Assembly: GCF_019091455.1 (NCBI RefSeq)
Contig: NZ_JAGXJN010000003.1
Location: 239,559 to 303,558 of the forward strand
From: Chitinophaga sp. GbtcB8
Lineage (GTDB): Bacteria > Bacteroidota > Bacteroidia > Chitinophagales > Chitinophagaceae
Direction of reading: 5' to 3'
DNA: 64,000 nucleotides
The notes below the pieces were generated by a model. It ran no database searches. It worked only from the letters and a program-made list of their open reading frames with translations, and was not told the origin of the DNA. The position numbers and the translations under genes were made by a program. Positions 8,785 through 18,756 of the stretch are shown one piece after another. Positions within the stretch are counted from its first letter, which is position 1; every line of letters begins with the position of its first letter.

Positions 8785-9495
8785 ATGTCACAGATGAAAG
8801 TTGTTATTGCAGGCGGTACTTCCGGTATAGGGCTGGCTGCTGCTGCCTTGTTAGCAAAAGAAAATGCGGCGGTTACCATTACCGGCCGTAACCCGCAAAA
8901 AATGGAAGAAGCCCTGGCCACGCTGCCCGCCAATGTAAAAGGCCAGTGTGTGGATGCCGTTAATACAGACCACATCAAAATATTTATGGCTGCCCACGGT
9001 GCTATAGATCACCTGGTAATAGCATTAAGCGGCGCCAAAGGCGGCGGCTTATTTAAAGAGCTGGACCTTGCGCAATTGCAGGCAGGGTTTGCAGAAAAAT
9101 TCTTTCCGCAATTGCAGACCTTGCAGGCAGCGTTGCCCTGGCTCTCCGCAAATGGCAGCGTAACCTTAATAACGGCGGTAAGCGGGCATGCTAAAGCGCC
9201 CGGCACATCCGGCCTGGGCGCCATTAACGGCGGCCTGGAAATAATGGTGCCTATACTGGCAAAAGAATTACAACCCTTACGGATCAATGCTGTATCTCCC
9301 GGGGTGATTGATACGCCCTGGTGGAGCTTTTTACCGGAAGAAGCCCGTAACGTCACTTTTCAGCAATATGCGCAAGCCGCACCGGTAGGCCGTGTTGGCA
9401 AACCGGAAGATATTGCCGCAGTGATAGCACAGCTGATCCATAATACATTTATGACCGGGCAGGTGATTACGGTAGATGGAGGCTTGGGGTTGTAA
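8785..9495 (+). CDS. Atypical short-chain dehydrogenase/reductase lacking the Tyr-Lys catalytic pair
   Basis: A 236-residue Rossmann-fold SDR. The nucleotide-binding Gly motif is intact (GGTSGIG, residues 10-16), as are the TGR segment after beta-2 and NAVSPGVIDT near 168-177. Ser133 occupies the usual catalytic Ser position, but where YxxxK is expected (about 146-150) the sequence reads AINGG, so both Tyr and Lys are absent. It is therefore an SDR fold with uncertain dehydrogenase activity; related proteins without the motif exist in many bacteria, usually annotated simply as SDR. A TACCTTTG box (8749-8756) may be the -7 promoter element. Fold assignment is firm; substrate is unknown. Confidence 0.88.
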   Translation: MSQMKVVIAGGTSGIGLAAAALLAKENAAVTITGRNPQKMEEALATLPANVKGQCVDAVNTDHIKIFMAAHGAIDHLVIALSGAKGGGLFKELDLAQLQAGFAEKFFPQLQTLQAALPWLSANGSVTLITAVSGHAKAPGTSGLGAINGGLEIMVPILAKELQPLRINAVSPGVIDTPWWSFLPEEARNVTFQQYAQAAPVGRVGKPEDIAAVIAQLIHNTFMTGQVITVDGGLGL

Positions 9496-9788
9496 TGATG
9501 TGCAGATATGAAAATGTGCAGATGTGCAAATGGAATGCCTTGAATGATGGCAATGTAATAATGTAATGGGCAGGTATGCAAATTGAATGCCTTCGGGGAT
9601 ATTAATGTATTAATGCAAAAAGCCAGGAGCATTAGCCAATATGCAGATAAAAATAAATGCCTTAAATAAGTAGTGTATTAATGCAATAGTATTGAGGCGC
9701 TAATAACAATAACGTATTAAAAGCAAAAAGTGCAAATGACAACCTGCCGGCTAATCATTTGCACATTTGCATATCTGCATATTTACAA
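9496..9788. repeat. Composite intergenic inverted repeat, TGCAGATATGCAAATG class
   Basis: A 293-base spacer between convergent genes. The left arm (9501-9532) and right arm (9756-9779) are largely reverse complementary, sharing the words TGCAGATATG and TGCAAATG. The interior has direct repeats: AATGCCTT at 9534, 9586 and 9656, and GTATTAATGCAA at 9607-9618 and 9675-9686. A 22-base stretch (9517-9538) is identical to 45451-45472. No gene is seen inside. Confidence 0.85.
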
Positions 9789-10949
9789 TTACTTCATTCC
9801 TCTCGCAATCCCCAGCTCTAACCCGCGCAGCTCTGCCAGGCCGCGTAAACGCCCGATGGCGCTGTAACCTGGGTTAGTTTTTTTATGCAGATCGTCCAGC
9901 AGCTGGTGCCCGTGATCAGGGCGCATGGGAATAGAAATATTACGTTTGTTCATCACCGTTAATATGCTCTTCACCACAGCATACATATCTACATCACCTT
10001 CCAGGTGGTTGGCTTCGTGAAAGTTGCCCATAACATCGCGCAGGGTGCTGCGCAGGTGAATGAAATGGATATGCTCCCCTAAACGTTCTACCATACCTGG
10101 TAGATCATTGTCTGCACGTACGCCGTAAGAGCCGGTACAAAAACAAAGGCCGTTGGCCGCATAAGGCGCAGCTGCCAGCAGCTCGCGGGCATCCTGTTCG
10201 GTGCTTACCACGCGGGGCAGGCCCAGTATAGGAAATGGAGGATCGTCCGGGTGAATGGCCAGCTTTATCCCTACTTCTTCTGCCACCGGTGTTATTTGCT
10301 GCAGGAAGTAGAACAGGTGCAGCTTCAGCTGGGTAGCATCAACATTTTTATACTTGTCCAATGCTTCCTGGAACTGCTGAATAGTAAAGCTTTCCTCTGA
10401 TCCGGGCAGGCCGGCAATGATGTTGCGTTGCAGGGTGGTTTTCTCTGCATCCGTCATGCTGTCAAAGTGTTCTTTGGCGCGGGAAATGTCTGTTTCGTCA
10501 TAGTCATTTTCTGCACCGGGCCTTTGCAGTATGAACAGGTCAAACGCTATAAAGGCTGCTTTTTCAAAACGCAGCGCTTTGGAACCGTCTGCCACGGTAT
10601 AAGCCAGGTCGGTACGGGGCCAGTCCAGCACCGGCATAAAATTATACGTAACAATATAAATACCGCAGGAGGCCAGGTTACGCAGGCTTTGCTGGTAGTT
10701 ACGGATGTATTCTTTAAAGCGGCCGCTCTGGGTTTTAATGTCCTCATGCACGGGCACACTTTCTACAACAGACCAGCTGAGGCCTGCTGCTTCAATTTCA
10801 GCTTTACGTTGTAAAATGTCTTCCCGGGTCCATACGGCCCCGTTAGGAATATGGTGTAACGCTGTTACAATGCCTGTAGCACCCGCTTGTTTAATGTCCT
10901 GCAGGCTAACAGGATCCTTTGGGCCGAACCATCGCCAGGTCTGTTCCAT
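9789..10949 (-). CDS. uxuA: Mannonate dehydratase
   Basis: A TIM-barrel mannonate dehydratase converting D-mannonate to 2-keto-3-deoxy-D-gluconate in hexuronate breakdown (EC 4.2.1.8). The start chosen gives [10 protein letters not shown], the family's usual N-terminus; an ATG three codons upstream (10958) is also possible. Family segments visible include [15 protein letters not shown], the metal-site region LAIHPDDPP, and [12 protein letters not shown] near the C-terminus. Length (386) is normal. No uronate isomerase or mannonate oxidoreductase is adjacent; glycerate 2-kinase lies upstream on the same strand, so the gene may be part of a scattered uronate pathway that suits the polysaccharide enzymes at the window start. 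Confidence 0.96.
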   Translation of the reverse strand: MEQTWRWFGPKDPVSLQDIKQAGATGIVTALHHIPNGAVWTREDILQRKAEIEAAGLSWSVVESVPVHEDIKTQSGRFKEYIRNYQQSLRNLASCGIYIVTYNFMPVLDWPRTDLAYTVADGSKALRFEKAAFIAFDLFILQRPGAENDYDETDISRAKEHFDSMTDAEKTTLQRNIIAGLPGSEESFTIQQFQEALDKYKNVDATQLKLHLFYFLQQITPVAEEVGIKLAIHPDDPPFPILGLPRVVSTEQDARELLAAAPYAANGLCFCTGSYGVRADNDLPGMVERLGEHIHFIHLRSTLRDVMGNFHEANHLEGDVDMYAVVKSILTVMNKRNISIPMRPDHGHQLLDDLHKKTNPGYSAIGRLRGLAELRGLELGIARGMK

Positions 10950-10989
10950 TCTCGGCATAACTCATATAGGTTTTTGTATCAAGGCTCAA

Positions 10990-11027
10990 AAATAGAAGAA
11001 TTAATAATTAAAAATTAGTAATTAAGC
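10990..11027. repeat. AT-rich short-word repeat (single arm)
   Basis: Between uxuA and the kinase gene the words TTAATAATTA and ATTAGTAATTAA form a near-palindromic AT-rich patch, like a single arm of the intergenic repeats seen elsewhere. The final bases run into the end of the kinase gene. It could be simple AT-rich sequence. Confidence 0.35.
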
Positions 11028-12332
11028 ATGAATAAGGGCCATCATTATATCCATTACATTGGTTTGGGTAGGACCGGTTTTTATTAAGCCGTCAACAGGA
11101 GCAAAAAAATGGTAGGCATCATTATTTTCCAGGTAGCTTTCAGCCTGTAAACCAAGGCTGGCAGCCTTTTCCATGATGGCGGCATTTACCACGGCCCCGG
11201 CAGCATCTGTTGGGCCATCGGTACCATCGGTACCTGCGCTGAGCAGTGTAATATGCGGGTATGCCTGTAAGGTAACACCGGCGGCCAGCGCAAATTGCTG
11301 GTTGCGGCCGCCTAAGCCCTGCCCGGTTACTACCACGGTACTTTCCCCGCCCATTAACAAACAGGCCGGACGTGGGCCTGTCCAGCGAATGGCCTGCTGC
11401 GCCAGGGCCTGTGCCAGTGTATGCGCGTTACCGGTAACCTCGCTGCTTAACAGCGTGGTATGATAACCCTGGGCGGTGGCGTATTGTGCGGCTGCTTCCA
11501 GTGCAATGCGGTTACTGCCAATTAAGTAGTTACGTGTAGTTTTAAAACCGGCATCGCCGGGTTTGGGCGTGTCCGGAATAGTATGATTAGATCCCTGCTG
11601 TAAATGACTTTGCAGGGAGGCGGGTATTTTTTGCAGCAGCTCATACTTTTCCAATATGGCCCACGTATCTGCAAAGGTAGAACGGTCGGGCACCGTAGGG
11701 CCTGAGCCTATTACATCCAGGTCATCGCCTACCACATCGCTCAGAATAAGCGTGCATAACGTAGCCGGATATACTTTTAATGCCAGCTGCCCGCCTTTTA
11801 CTGCGGAAATATGTTTGCGCACTGTATTCATTTCATGAATGGTGGCGCCGCTTTTCAGCAAAAGATCAAATAAAGCTTGTACATCCTGCAGGCTGGAGCC
11901 GGGGGGATAATCTATTAATAATGCCGATGCGCCGCCGGATAAGAGGAACAGCACCAGGTCCTGCCGGGTAACCTTTGTCAGCAATTCCATCATTTGCAGG
12001 GTAGCCTGTACGCCGTTTTCATCCGGTACGGGGTGCCCCGCTTCTATTACCTTAATATGCTGTAAGGGTAAAGTATGTTCGTATTTAGTGATCACCAGCC
12101 CCTGTAGCTCATAGGGCAGGTCCAGGGCTTCCAGGGCCTGTGCCATGGCGGCAGCGGCTTTGCCTGCGCCGGTAACAAATATGCGGCTGTTCTTTTGTAA
12201 GGGGAAAAATTTGCCGGATATCCATAGTCCGTTGTCCTGTGCATGCACCTGCCGGGGAATAAGGTGTTCCGGTTGTACAGCCGCTACGGCCTGTTTAAAA
12301 ATAGATATGGCTATGGATGTTGCATCACTCAT
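11022..12332 (-). CDS. Glycerate 2-kinase (MOFRL family)
   Basis: A 436-residue member of the DUF4147/MOFRL glycerate kinase family, which phosphorylates D-glycerate to 2-phosphoglycerate. The N-terminal domain holds FVTGAGKAAAAMAQALE (Lys in the nucleotide/substrate site), LLSGGASAL and RKHISAVKGG. The C-terminal MOFRL domain holds LMGGESTV, GLGGRNQQFAL and SAGTDGTDGPTDAAGA. Its start overlaps the stop of the upstream small secreted-protein gene by four bases (ATGA), so the two are probably cotranslated. The neighbouring uxuA suggests a role in sugar-acid catabolism. Confidence 0.95.
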   Translation of the reverse strand: MSDATSIAISIFKQAVAAVQPEHLIPRQVHAQDNGLWISGKFFPLQKNSRIFVTGAGKAAAAMAQALEALDLPYELQGLVITKYEHTLPLQHIKVIEAGHPVPDENGVQATLQMMELLTKVTRQDLVLFLLSGGASALLIDYPPGSSLQDVQALFDLLLKSGATIHEMNTVRKHISAVKGGQLALKVYPATLCTLILSDVVGDDLDVIGSGPTVPDRSTFADTWAILEKYELLQKIPASLQSHLQQGSNHTIPDTPKPGDAGFKTTRNYLIGSNRIALEAAAQYATAQGYHTTLLSSEVTGNAHTLAQALAQQAIRWTGPRPACLLMGGESTVVVTGQGLGGRNQQFALAAGVTLQAYPHITLLSAGTDGTDGPTDAAGAVVNAAIMEKAASLGLQAESYLENNDAYHFFAPVDGLIKTGPTQTNVMDIMMALIHA

Positions 12333-12766
12333 TTCTCCTGCCTGGCCAGTTTCCGTTCCTGCTTCTTATCCATTTTGGCCTCCAGGTGTTCCCGCTTCTT
12401 CATTTCCCAGTCGTTCCACTTTTTATATTGGGTAGGATTTAATACGGTCTTAAAACGCTGGCTGCGTTCTTCATTCAGTGCTTTCAGCTGCTGCATGCGG
12501 TCTTTATCAGCCAGGGTTTTGTTTGCTTTGATGGCATCACGGCGGCGGATGATATCTTCATTAATAGCATAGATCTGTTTATCCTGGGCATGGGTAAGGC
12601 CTAGCTCGCGATACAGCTTATCACTCATCTTATCGGCCCTCTTCTCTGCGGTCCACCGGCCTTTTTTAGTGGTATGGCTGCTGTCCTTAACCGGCGCCTG
12701 GCTATGTGCTGTAACGGCAAACATCAGGCATAACAGAAAGGTGGTCAACATCATATGTTTATTCAT
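12329..12766 (-). CDS. Small secreted Lys/Arg-rich helical protein
   Basis: The start at 12766 gives a good signal peptide (MNKHMMLTTFLLCLMFAVTAHS); an in-frame ATG nine codons earlier would spoil it. The mature protein, about 120 residues, is highly charged and helical (RADKMSDKLYRELGLTHAQ, the KALNEERSQRFKTVL region), ending in a Lys/Arg-rich tail. This resembles small Bacteroidetes periplasmic proteins of the DUF4890/Spy-like kind, which contain a helix with an LTxxQ-like motif, but the match is by eye only. It overlaps the kinase gene by four bases, an odd pairing of a periplasmic protein and a cytosolic kinase. Confidence 0.75.
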   Translation of the reverse strand: MNKHMMLTTFLLCLMFAVTAHSQAPVKDSSHTTKKGRWTAEKRADKMSDKLYRELGLTHAQDKQIYAINEDIIRRRDAIKANKTLADKDRMQQLKALNEERSQRFKTVLNPTQYKKWNDWEMKKREHLEAKMDKKQERKLARQEK

Positions 12767-12968
12767 AGTAAAAGGATTGTGTCTTACAATCAAATTTGGC
12801 TTGGACTAAGGTACTGAAACTACCACTCATAAAAAATCCCACAAAATAAATATACCTGTATTAAATTTAAGGTTTCACAGGCAATTTGCGCGTATTCAGC
12901 TGAACAGGAACCCTGCCACTGCCTGAAAACCAAACCATCATCTAAACCGCAAAAACAAAATCGATCGT

Positions 12969-15900
12969 ATGGAGCAACCCTTAGCTTATGTACCCGGTAC
13001 CGGCCGAATGAGCCATTTGGTGCCACCCGGGCTTACACGCCGTAAACGAACAAAAGTCTTTTACCTTTTACTGGTAGTCCTGCTGGCCGGCAGTTATGCC
13101 AAAGCGCAGGAAACCTTTCCCATAAATGGAGTGGCAGACCCCCGCGAAGGCTGTTACGCATTTACCCACGCTACTATTGTAAAAGAAGCAGGCAGCACCC
13201 TGCAGGATGCTACCCTGGTGATCCGCGATGGCCGCATTATCAGCGCAGGCCCTGGCGTAGTCATTCCCAAAGACGCCGTGGTGGTGGATTGTAAAGGGAA
13301 ATACATCTATCCTTCTTTTGTAGATATATACAGCGATTACGGTACCCAGCCCGTGAAAAAAAGCTCCCAGGGATTCCGCTCCCCGCCCCAGTTCCTGTCA
13401 AACACCAAAGGCGCCTTTGGCTGGAATGAAGCCATTAAAAGTGAAATAAATGCTGCTGCTATTTTTAAAACAGATGAGCCTAAAGCTAAAACCCTGCGGC
13501 AGGCTGGTTTTGGCGCTGTGTTAACCCATCAGCAGGATGGTATTGCCCGTGGCACCGGCGCACTGGTAACCTTAGCGGCAGACCGTGAAAATAAAGTAAT
13601 GGTGCGCGAAAAAGCATCCGCTCAATATTCTTTTGACAAAGGCAGCTCCACACAAAATTATCCCGGCTCATTAATGGGCAGCATTGCACTATTGCGGCAA
13701 ACCTACCTGGATGCACAATGGTATAAAAACCATCCTTCCAAAGAAGGCATTAACCTGAGCCTGCAATCCTGGAACGATGAGCAAACACTGCCCCAGGTAT
13801 TTGAAGTAAATGATAAATGGGATGTGCTGCGGGCAAAAAAAATAGGGGATGAATTTGGGGTGCAGTACATCATTAAGGCAGCTGGTAATGAATATCAGCG
13901 GGTAGCTGAAATGGCAGCTACCAAAGCGGCGTTTATACTGCCGCTGAACTTCCCGGCTGCAATGGATGTGGAAGATATTAACGACGCCCGTTTTGTAGCC
14001 TTAAGCGATCTGAAACACTGGGAGCTGGCGCCTACTGAACCAGGAGCATTTGAAAAAGCCGGTATCCCCTTTTGCTTAACAGCAGCAGGTTTAAAGGATA
14101 ACAAACAATTCCTTAGCAATGTGCGTAAAGCCATTGATTATGGCTTAAGTGAACAAAAAGCGCTGGATGCGCTTACCAAAGTACCGGCTGCCCTTATAAA
14201 GGCCAGCGACCAGGTAGGCACGCTGGATGCCGGTAAGCTGGCTAACTTCCTGATCACCTCAGGCCCCTTGTTTAAAGAAAATACAGTGCTGTACCAGAAC
14301 TGGGTACAGGGCAAACGCTATATTATTAATGAAGATGGCTGGATGGATGTCCGGGGCACGTATACGCTTACACTAAGCCCGGGCGCCACCTATAATATAC
14401 TGGTAAAAGGTACGCCGGTAGCGCCTTCCCTGGCACTGTTACAGCAGGCAGATACCATTAGCGGTACTATTGTATTGGAAGATAAGCTGGTAAGACTGGC
14501 ATTTCCCTTAACTAAAAAAGGCACCCGCACCCTGCGCCTGAGTGGTGTAATATCCGGTGATGCCTGGAATGGCAACGGGCTGGATACCAGCGGTAACACA
14601 GTGAAATGGAACGCAGCTTTTTCCAAAGCATTTGTGCCACCCGCAGATTCTGCTAAAAAGAAAGCAGACCTGGACCTTACCAAAATATATTATCCGTTTA
14701 ATGGTTATGGCTGGGAAACCACTAAGCTCCAGCAACAGGACATTCTCATTAAAAACGCTACGGTATGGACCAACGAACAGCAGGGCAAGCTGGAAAATAC
14801 CGATGTGCTGATCCGCGCAGGGAAAATAGCCCAGGTAGGCAAAAGCCTGCCGGCAGGTAATGCCCTGGTAATAGATGGTACCGGCAAACACCTGACACCG
14901 GGTATTATAGACGAGCACTCCCACATTGCCATTACCAGGGGTGTAAATGAAGGTACCCAGTCCGTTACATCAGAAGTACGTATAGCCGATGTGCTGAACC
15001 CGGATGATATTAATATTTACCGGCAGCTGAGCGGCGGCGTTACCTCCAGCCACCTGCTGCACGGTTCTGCCAACACCATTGGCGGACAAACACAGCTGAT
15101 AAAGCTGCGCTGGGGTGCTAATGCAGAAGACCTGAAGTTTGCCGGCTGGGATCCTTTCATCAAATTTGCATTGGGTGAGAACGTAAAACAGTCCAACTGG
15201 GGTGAGAGCCAGCGTACCCGCTTCCCGCAAACGCGTATGGGAGTAGACCAGGTGCTGGACGATGCGTTTACCCGTGCCCGTGATTACGAAAAACAAGGCC
15301 CCGGCAAACGCCGTGACCTGGAGCTGGACGCCTTGGTAGAAATACTGAATCACAAACGTTTTATTACCTGCCACTCCTATGTGCAAAGTGAGATCAATAT
15401 GCTGATCCATGAGGCAGATAAATTCGGGTTTACCGTAAATACGTTCACGCATATCCTGGAAGGGTATAAGGTGGCTGATAAAATGAAAAAACATGGGGCC
15501 GGCGCCTCCACCTTTGCTGACTGGTGGGCGTATAAAATGGAGGTACAGGACGCTATCCCCTACAACGCCACCATTATGCAGCGTGTAGGGCTTACCGTAG
15601 CCATTAACTCAGATGATGCAGAAATGGCCCGCCGCCTGAACCAGGAAGCTGCCAAAAGCATCAAATATGGCGGCATGACCGAAGAAGATGCGCTGAAAAT
15701 GGTAACCCTGAACCCGGCTAAGCTGCTGCATATATCTGATAAGGTAGGCAGCATTAAACCCGGGAAAGATGGCGACGTGGTGTTATGGTCTGATGACCCG
15801 CTGAGCATTTATGCCAAAGCAGAAAAAACGATTGTAGACGGTGTGGTGTACTTTGACCGCCAGCACGATGCAGAGCTGCACCAGCGCATAGCAACGGAAC

Positions 15901-16040
15901 GCAACCGCCTGATACAGAAAATGCTGGCAGAAAAGAAAAAAGGCAGCCCGGTTGATAAAATTAAGCCTACCCGCGATGAGCTATGGAATTGCGAGGATAT
16001 GGAAAGCGGACATCAACACGGAACTACAGATAACCAGTAA
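12969..16040 (+). CDS. Secreted double amidohydrolase (degenerate N half, intact C half)
   Basis: A 1023-residue exported protein with two amidohydrolase modules. The hydrophobic export segment (VFYLLLVVLLAGSYAKAQ) begins near residue 30, so the true start may be the ATG at 13008. The N-terminal module (about 55-460) has the composite-domain flanks, but the metal HxH is replaced by DIYSD. The C-terminal module (about 590-990) is complete: HSH at 650-652, later His residues in ITCHSY and FTHILEGY, and Asp in INSDD. It probably acts in the periplasm on an amide or cyclic peptide-like substrate, but the substrate is unknown. A second amidohydrolase-fold gene follows, and this arrangement recurs in Bacteroidetes. 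Confidence 0.9.
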   Translation: MEQPLAYVPGTGRMSHLVPPGLTRRKRTKVFYLLLVVLLAGSYAKAQETFPINGVADPREGCYAFTHATIVKEAGSTLQDATLVIRDGRIISAGPGVVIPKDAVVVDCKGKYIYPSFVDIYSDYGTQPVKKSSQGFRSPPQFLSNTKGAFGWNEAIKSEINAAAIFKTDEPKAKTLRQAGFGAVLTHQQDGIARGTGALVTLAADRENKVMVREKASAQYSFDKGSSTQNYPGSLMGSIALLRQTYLDAQWYKNHPSKEGINLSLQSWNDEQTLPQVFEVNDKWDVLRAKKIGDEFGVQYIIKAAGNEYQRVAEMAATKAAFILPLNFPAAMDVEDINDARFVALSDLKHWELAPTEPGAFEKAGIPFCLTAAGLKDNKQFLSNVRKAIDYGLSEQKALDALTKVPAALIKASDQVGTLDAGKLANFLITSGPLFKENTVLYQNWVQGKRYIINEDGWMDVRGTYTLTLSPGATYNILVKGTPVAPSLALLQQADTISGTIVLEDKLVRLAFPLTKKGTRTLRLSGVISGDAWNGNGLDTSGNTVKWNAAFSKAFVPPADSAKKKADLDLTKIYYPFNGYGWETTKLQQQDILIKNATVWTNEQQGKLENTDVLIRAGKIAQVGKSLPAGNALVIDGTGKHLTPGIIDEHSHIAITRGVNEGTQSVTSEVRIADVLNPDDINIYRQLSGGVTSSHLLHGSANTIGGQTQLIKLRWGANAEDLKFAGWDPFIKFALGENVKQSNWGESQRTRFPQTRMGVDQVLDDAFTRARDYEKQGPGKRRDLELDALVEILNHKRFITCHSYVQSEINMLIHEADKFGFTVNTFTHILEGYKVADKMKKHGAGASTFADWWAYKMEVQDAIPYNATIMQRVGLTVAINSDDAEMARRLNQEAAKSIKYGGMTEEDALKMVTLNPAKLLHISDKVGSIKPGKDGDVVLWSDDPLSIYAKAEKTIVDGVVYFDRQHDAELHQRIATERNRLIQKMLAEKKKGSPVDKIKPTRDELWNCEDMESGHQHGTTDNQ

Positions 16041-16119
16041 AAATTTTAGATGTACGATTTTAGATTTACCCGGAACCTCTCCGCTGTATTCAAATCTAAA
16101 ATCCCAAATCACAAGCCTT
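16041..16119. repeat. Intergenic inverted repeat, ATTTTAGATT class
   Basis: Twelve-base perfect arms GATTTTAGATTT (16056-16067) and its complement (16092-16103), with a 24-base loop, between two co-directional amidohydrolase genes. The left side also has ATTTTAGATG just before. The same word recurs at 36670-36735 and 40425-40446. Confidence 0.75.
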
Positions 16120-17415
16120 ATGAAGAAGTATCTCACATTATATATCACATGCCTGGCTTTCACCGGCCGGGTGCTGGCGCAGGAAACCATTTACCCGGCT
16201 GCCGCGCAGCAAAAAACAATCGTGCTTACCCATGCCACTATTCATGTAGGCAACGGGCAGGTAATAGAGAACGGCAGCATTACATTTGCCAATGGAAAAA
16301 TAACGGCTGTAGGCGCTGATGTGCCCAGCAGTGCAGATGCGCAGGTAATAGACGTACAGGGGCAGCACATTTACCCCGGCATTATTGCACCTGCTTCTGA
16401 TGTGGGCCTTACGGAAGTGGAAAGCGTGCGGGCCACCAATGATTACGAAGAAGTAGGAGAGCTGAACCCTTCTGTGCGCGCGCTGATAGCTTATAACACA
16501 GATTCAAAAGTGATCAATACCCTGCGGGTGAATGGTATACTGCTGGCGCAGGTAACACCGGCAGGCGACCTGTTATCCGGCTCCTCCTCCGTAGTGCAGC
16601 TGGACGCCTGGAACTGGGAAGATGCCGCTTACAAAACAGATGACGGGCAACACTTTTTTATGCCGCAGCTGCTGCCGCCCTCGAACCCTTTCCGCGGACC
16701 GCAGCCGCCTGCCAACGACCGGGAGAAAGAAGCCTATGAAAAAATAGAACGTGTACGCGCTTTTTTCCGCGAAGCCAGAGCCTATATACAGGAAGGTAAA
16801 CACACGGAAACCAACCTGAAATTTGAAGCCCTGCGCAAACTGTTCAGTAAAGAGCAAAAGCTGTACATACACTGTAACATAGTGAAGGAAATGCTGCTGG
16901 CCGTGGATTTTGTCAAAGAGTTTGGTTTTGAGGTGGTAATTGTAGGTGGTTCCGATGCCTGGATGATGCCCGATATCCTGAAACAGAACAACATAGCCGT
17001 AATACTGGCACAGCCGCATAGCCTGCCCACCATGCAGGACGATGATGTGGACCAGCCTTATAAAACAGCTGCCCAGCTGCAAAAAGCAGGGGTATTATTC
17101 TGCATCAGCAATGAAGGTTTCTGGCAACAGCGCAACCTGATGTTTGAAGCCGGCACTGCCAGCGCTTATGGTATGAGCAAAGAAGAAGCTCTAAGCGCCA
17201 TTACGCTGAACACTGCTAAAATATTGGGTATTGATAAAACCACCGGTTCCCTGGAACCCGGTAAGGACGCTAATATTGCTGTAAGCACCGGCGATATACT
17301 GGATATGCGATCCAACAATATTACCCATGCTTTTATCCAGGGCAGGGAAGTGAGCCTGGATAACAAACACAAGCAGCTGTATGAAAGATATAAGTATAAA
17401 TATGGGTTGAAGTAA
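16120..17415 (+). CDS. Secreted amidohydrolase-fold protein lacking the HxH metal motif
   Basis: The start at ATG 16120 gives a clean signal peptide (MKKYLTLYITCLAFTGRVLAQ); the longer open frame reads through the repeat and the previous gene. The remaining about 410 residues follow the amidohydrolase plan (AVGADVPSS, composite beta domain, barrel, C-terminal LEPGKDANI), but the HxH expected after HIYPGII is replaced by APASD. It may be a non-catalytic partner of the double amidohydrolase upstream. Followed by a strong terminator. Confidence 0.88.
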   Translation: MKKYLTLYITCLAFTGRVLAQETIYPAAAQQKTIVLTHATIHVGNGQVIENGSITFANGKITAVGADVPSSADAQVIDVQGQHIYPGIIAPASDVGLTEVESVRATNDYEEVGELNPSVRALIAYNTDSKVINTLRVNGILLAQVTPAGDLLSGSSSVVQLDAWNWEDAAYKTDDGQHFFMPQLLPPSNPFRGPQPPANDREKEAYEKIERVRAFFREARAYIQEGKHTETNLKFEALRKLFSKEQKLYIHCNIVKEMLLAVDFVKEFGFEVVIVGGSDAWMMPDILKQNNIAVILAQPHSLPTMQDDDVDQPYKTAAQLQKAGVLFCISNEGFWQQRNLMFEAGTASAYGMSKEEALSAITLNTAKILGIDKTTGSLEPGKDANIAVSTGDILDMRSNNITHAFIQGREVSLDNKHKQLYERYKYKYGLK

Positions 17416-17425
17416 GTAGAAAAGC

Positions 17426-17456
17426 AAAAAGGCGCGGAACCATCCGCGCCTTTTTT
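17426..17456. terminator. Bidirectional intrinsic terminator
   Basis: Stem GGCGCGGA/TCCGCGCC (17431-17438 and 17443-17450), four-base loop, flanked by five A on the left and six T on the right. It serves both the amidohydrolase gene (+) and tyrS (-). Confidence 0.93.
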
Positions 17457-17472
17457 ATAATGCATTGTTTTT

Positions 17473-18756
17473 TTAAACCGCTTTTACGAGGTAATAGTTT
17501 GTTTTTCCCCGTTGTACAAGAATATAACGGTCACGCAATAACGAAGATTTATTTACCACAAAATCCTGTGCAGTTACTTTGCTTTTATTGATGCTGATAC
17601 CGCCATTCTGCAGCATTTTACGTGCTTCGCCCTTGCTGGCCAGTATCTTGGCATCGGAAATAAAGCTAATGATATCTTTCCCGTTTTCCAGCTCTGCCAG
17701 CGGTACTTCTACCTGCGGTACGCCGCCCATTACTTCCAGCAGCTGCGCTTCTGTAAGCGATAGCAGCATTTCAGCCGTATCATTGCGAAATAACATTTCA
17801 GATGCTTTTACAGCAAATTCATATTCCTTTTCACCATGAATAAAAGTGGTTACTTCCTGCGCCAGCCTTTTCTGCAGCTGGCGTCGTCCGGGGTCCTGGC
17901 GGTGTTCTGCTATTAATGCTTCTACCACGGGCGGCTCCAGGAAAGTGAACGTGCGGATGTAACTTTCCGCATCTTCATCAGAAGTATTGATCCAGAACTG
18001 GTAAAACAAATAAGGGGAGGTCTTTGCCGGATCTAACCACACATTGCCCTGCTCTGTTTTGCCAAACTTGGTACCATCCGCCTTTTTGATCAGCGGGCAG
18101 GTAAAGGCAAATGCTTCCCCGCCGGCTTTACGGCGTACCAGCTCAGTGCCGGTTACAATATTACCCCACTGGTCAGAGCCGCCCATTTGCAGCTTGCAGT
18201 TCTTGGCAGTATATAAATGGTAAAAATCATATCCCTGTATGAGCTGGTAGCTGAATTCTGTGAAAGACATACCGCTGTCGCCTTCCAGTCTTTTCTTCAC
18301 AGAATCCTTGGCCATCATATAGTTAACGGATATATGCTTGCCTACCTCGCGTATAAAATCCAGGAAGGAAATATCCTTAAACCAATCGTAGTTATTCACC
18401 ATTTCCGCTGCATTGGGCAGGGCGGTGTCAAAGTTCAGGAACCTTTCCAGCTGCGCCTTAATACAGCTTTGGTTGTGCTGCAGGGTTTCCAGGTCCAGCA
18501 TTTTGCGTTCCTCCGCTTTAAAGGAAGGATCGCCCACCATGCCGGTAGCGCCACCTACCAGCGCCAGCGGCTTATGCCCGGCCTTTTGCAGGTGCACCAG
18601 CAGCAGTATGGGAACCAGGCTGCCAATGTGCAGGGAATCTGCTGTAGGGTCAAAACCCACGTAGGCCGTGGTCATTTCTTTTTGTAATTGCTCTTCCGTG
18701 CCAGGCATTATATCCTGTAACATGCCTCTCCAGCGCAATTCGTCTATCAGGTTCAT
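17473..18756 (-). CDS. tyrS: Tyrosyl-tRNA synthetase
   Basis: A class I aminoacyl-tRNA synthetase charging tRNA-Tyr (EC 6.1.1.1). The start at 18756 gives [11 protein letters not shown], the usual N-terminus; an ATG eight codons upstream is less likely. Motifs: HIGS at about 43-46, [16 protein letters not shown], and KFGKT, the TyrRS form of the KMSKS loop. A C-terminal S4 RNA-binding domain ends with [19 protein letters not shown]. Length (427) is normal. A TAGGTTTG box on the minus strand (18778-18785) could be the -7 element. It converges with the amidohydrolase gene at a shared terminator. Confidence 0.98.
   Translation of the reverse strand: MNLIDELRWRGMLQDIMPGTEEQLQKEMTTAYVGFDPTADSLHIGSLVPILLLVHLQKAGHKPLALVGGATGMVGDPSFKAEERKMLDLETLQHNQSCIKAQLERFLNFDTALPNAAEMVNNYDWFKDISFLDFIREVGKHISVNYMMAKDSVKKRLEGDSGMSFTEFSYQLIQGYDFYHLYTAKNCKLQMGGSDQWGNIVTGTELVRRKAGGEAFAFTCPLIKKADGTKFGKTEQGNVWLDPAKTSPYLFYQFWINTSDEDAESYIRTFTFLEPPVVEALIAEHRQDPGRRQLQKRLAQEVTTFIHGEKEYEFAVKASEMLFRNDTAEMLLSLTEAQLLEVMGGVPQVEVPLAELENGKDIISFISDAKILASKGEARKMLQNGGISINKSKVTAQDFVVNKSSLLRDRYILVQRGKTNYYLVKAV

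Noticed and set aside
15952..16119. Upstream extension of the second amidohydrolase into the first
   Set aside because: It reads through a repeat and the end of the previous gene; the ATG at 16120 begins a clear signal peptide.
17473..18756. KFGKT in place of KMSKS in tyrosyl-tRNA synthetase
   Set aside because: This is the normal form of the motif in bacterial tyrosyl-tRNA synthetases.
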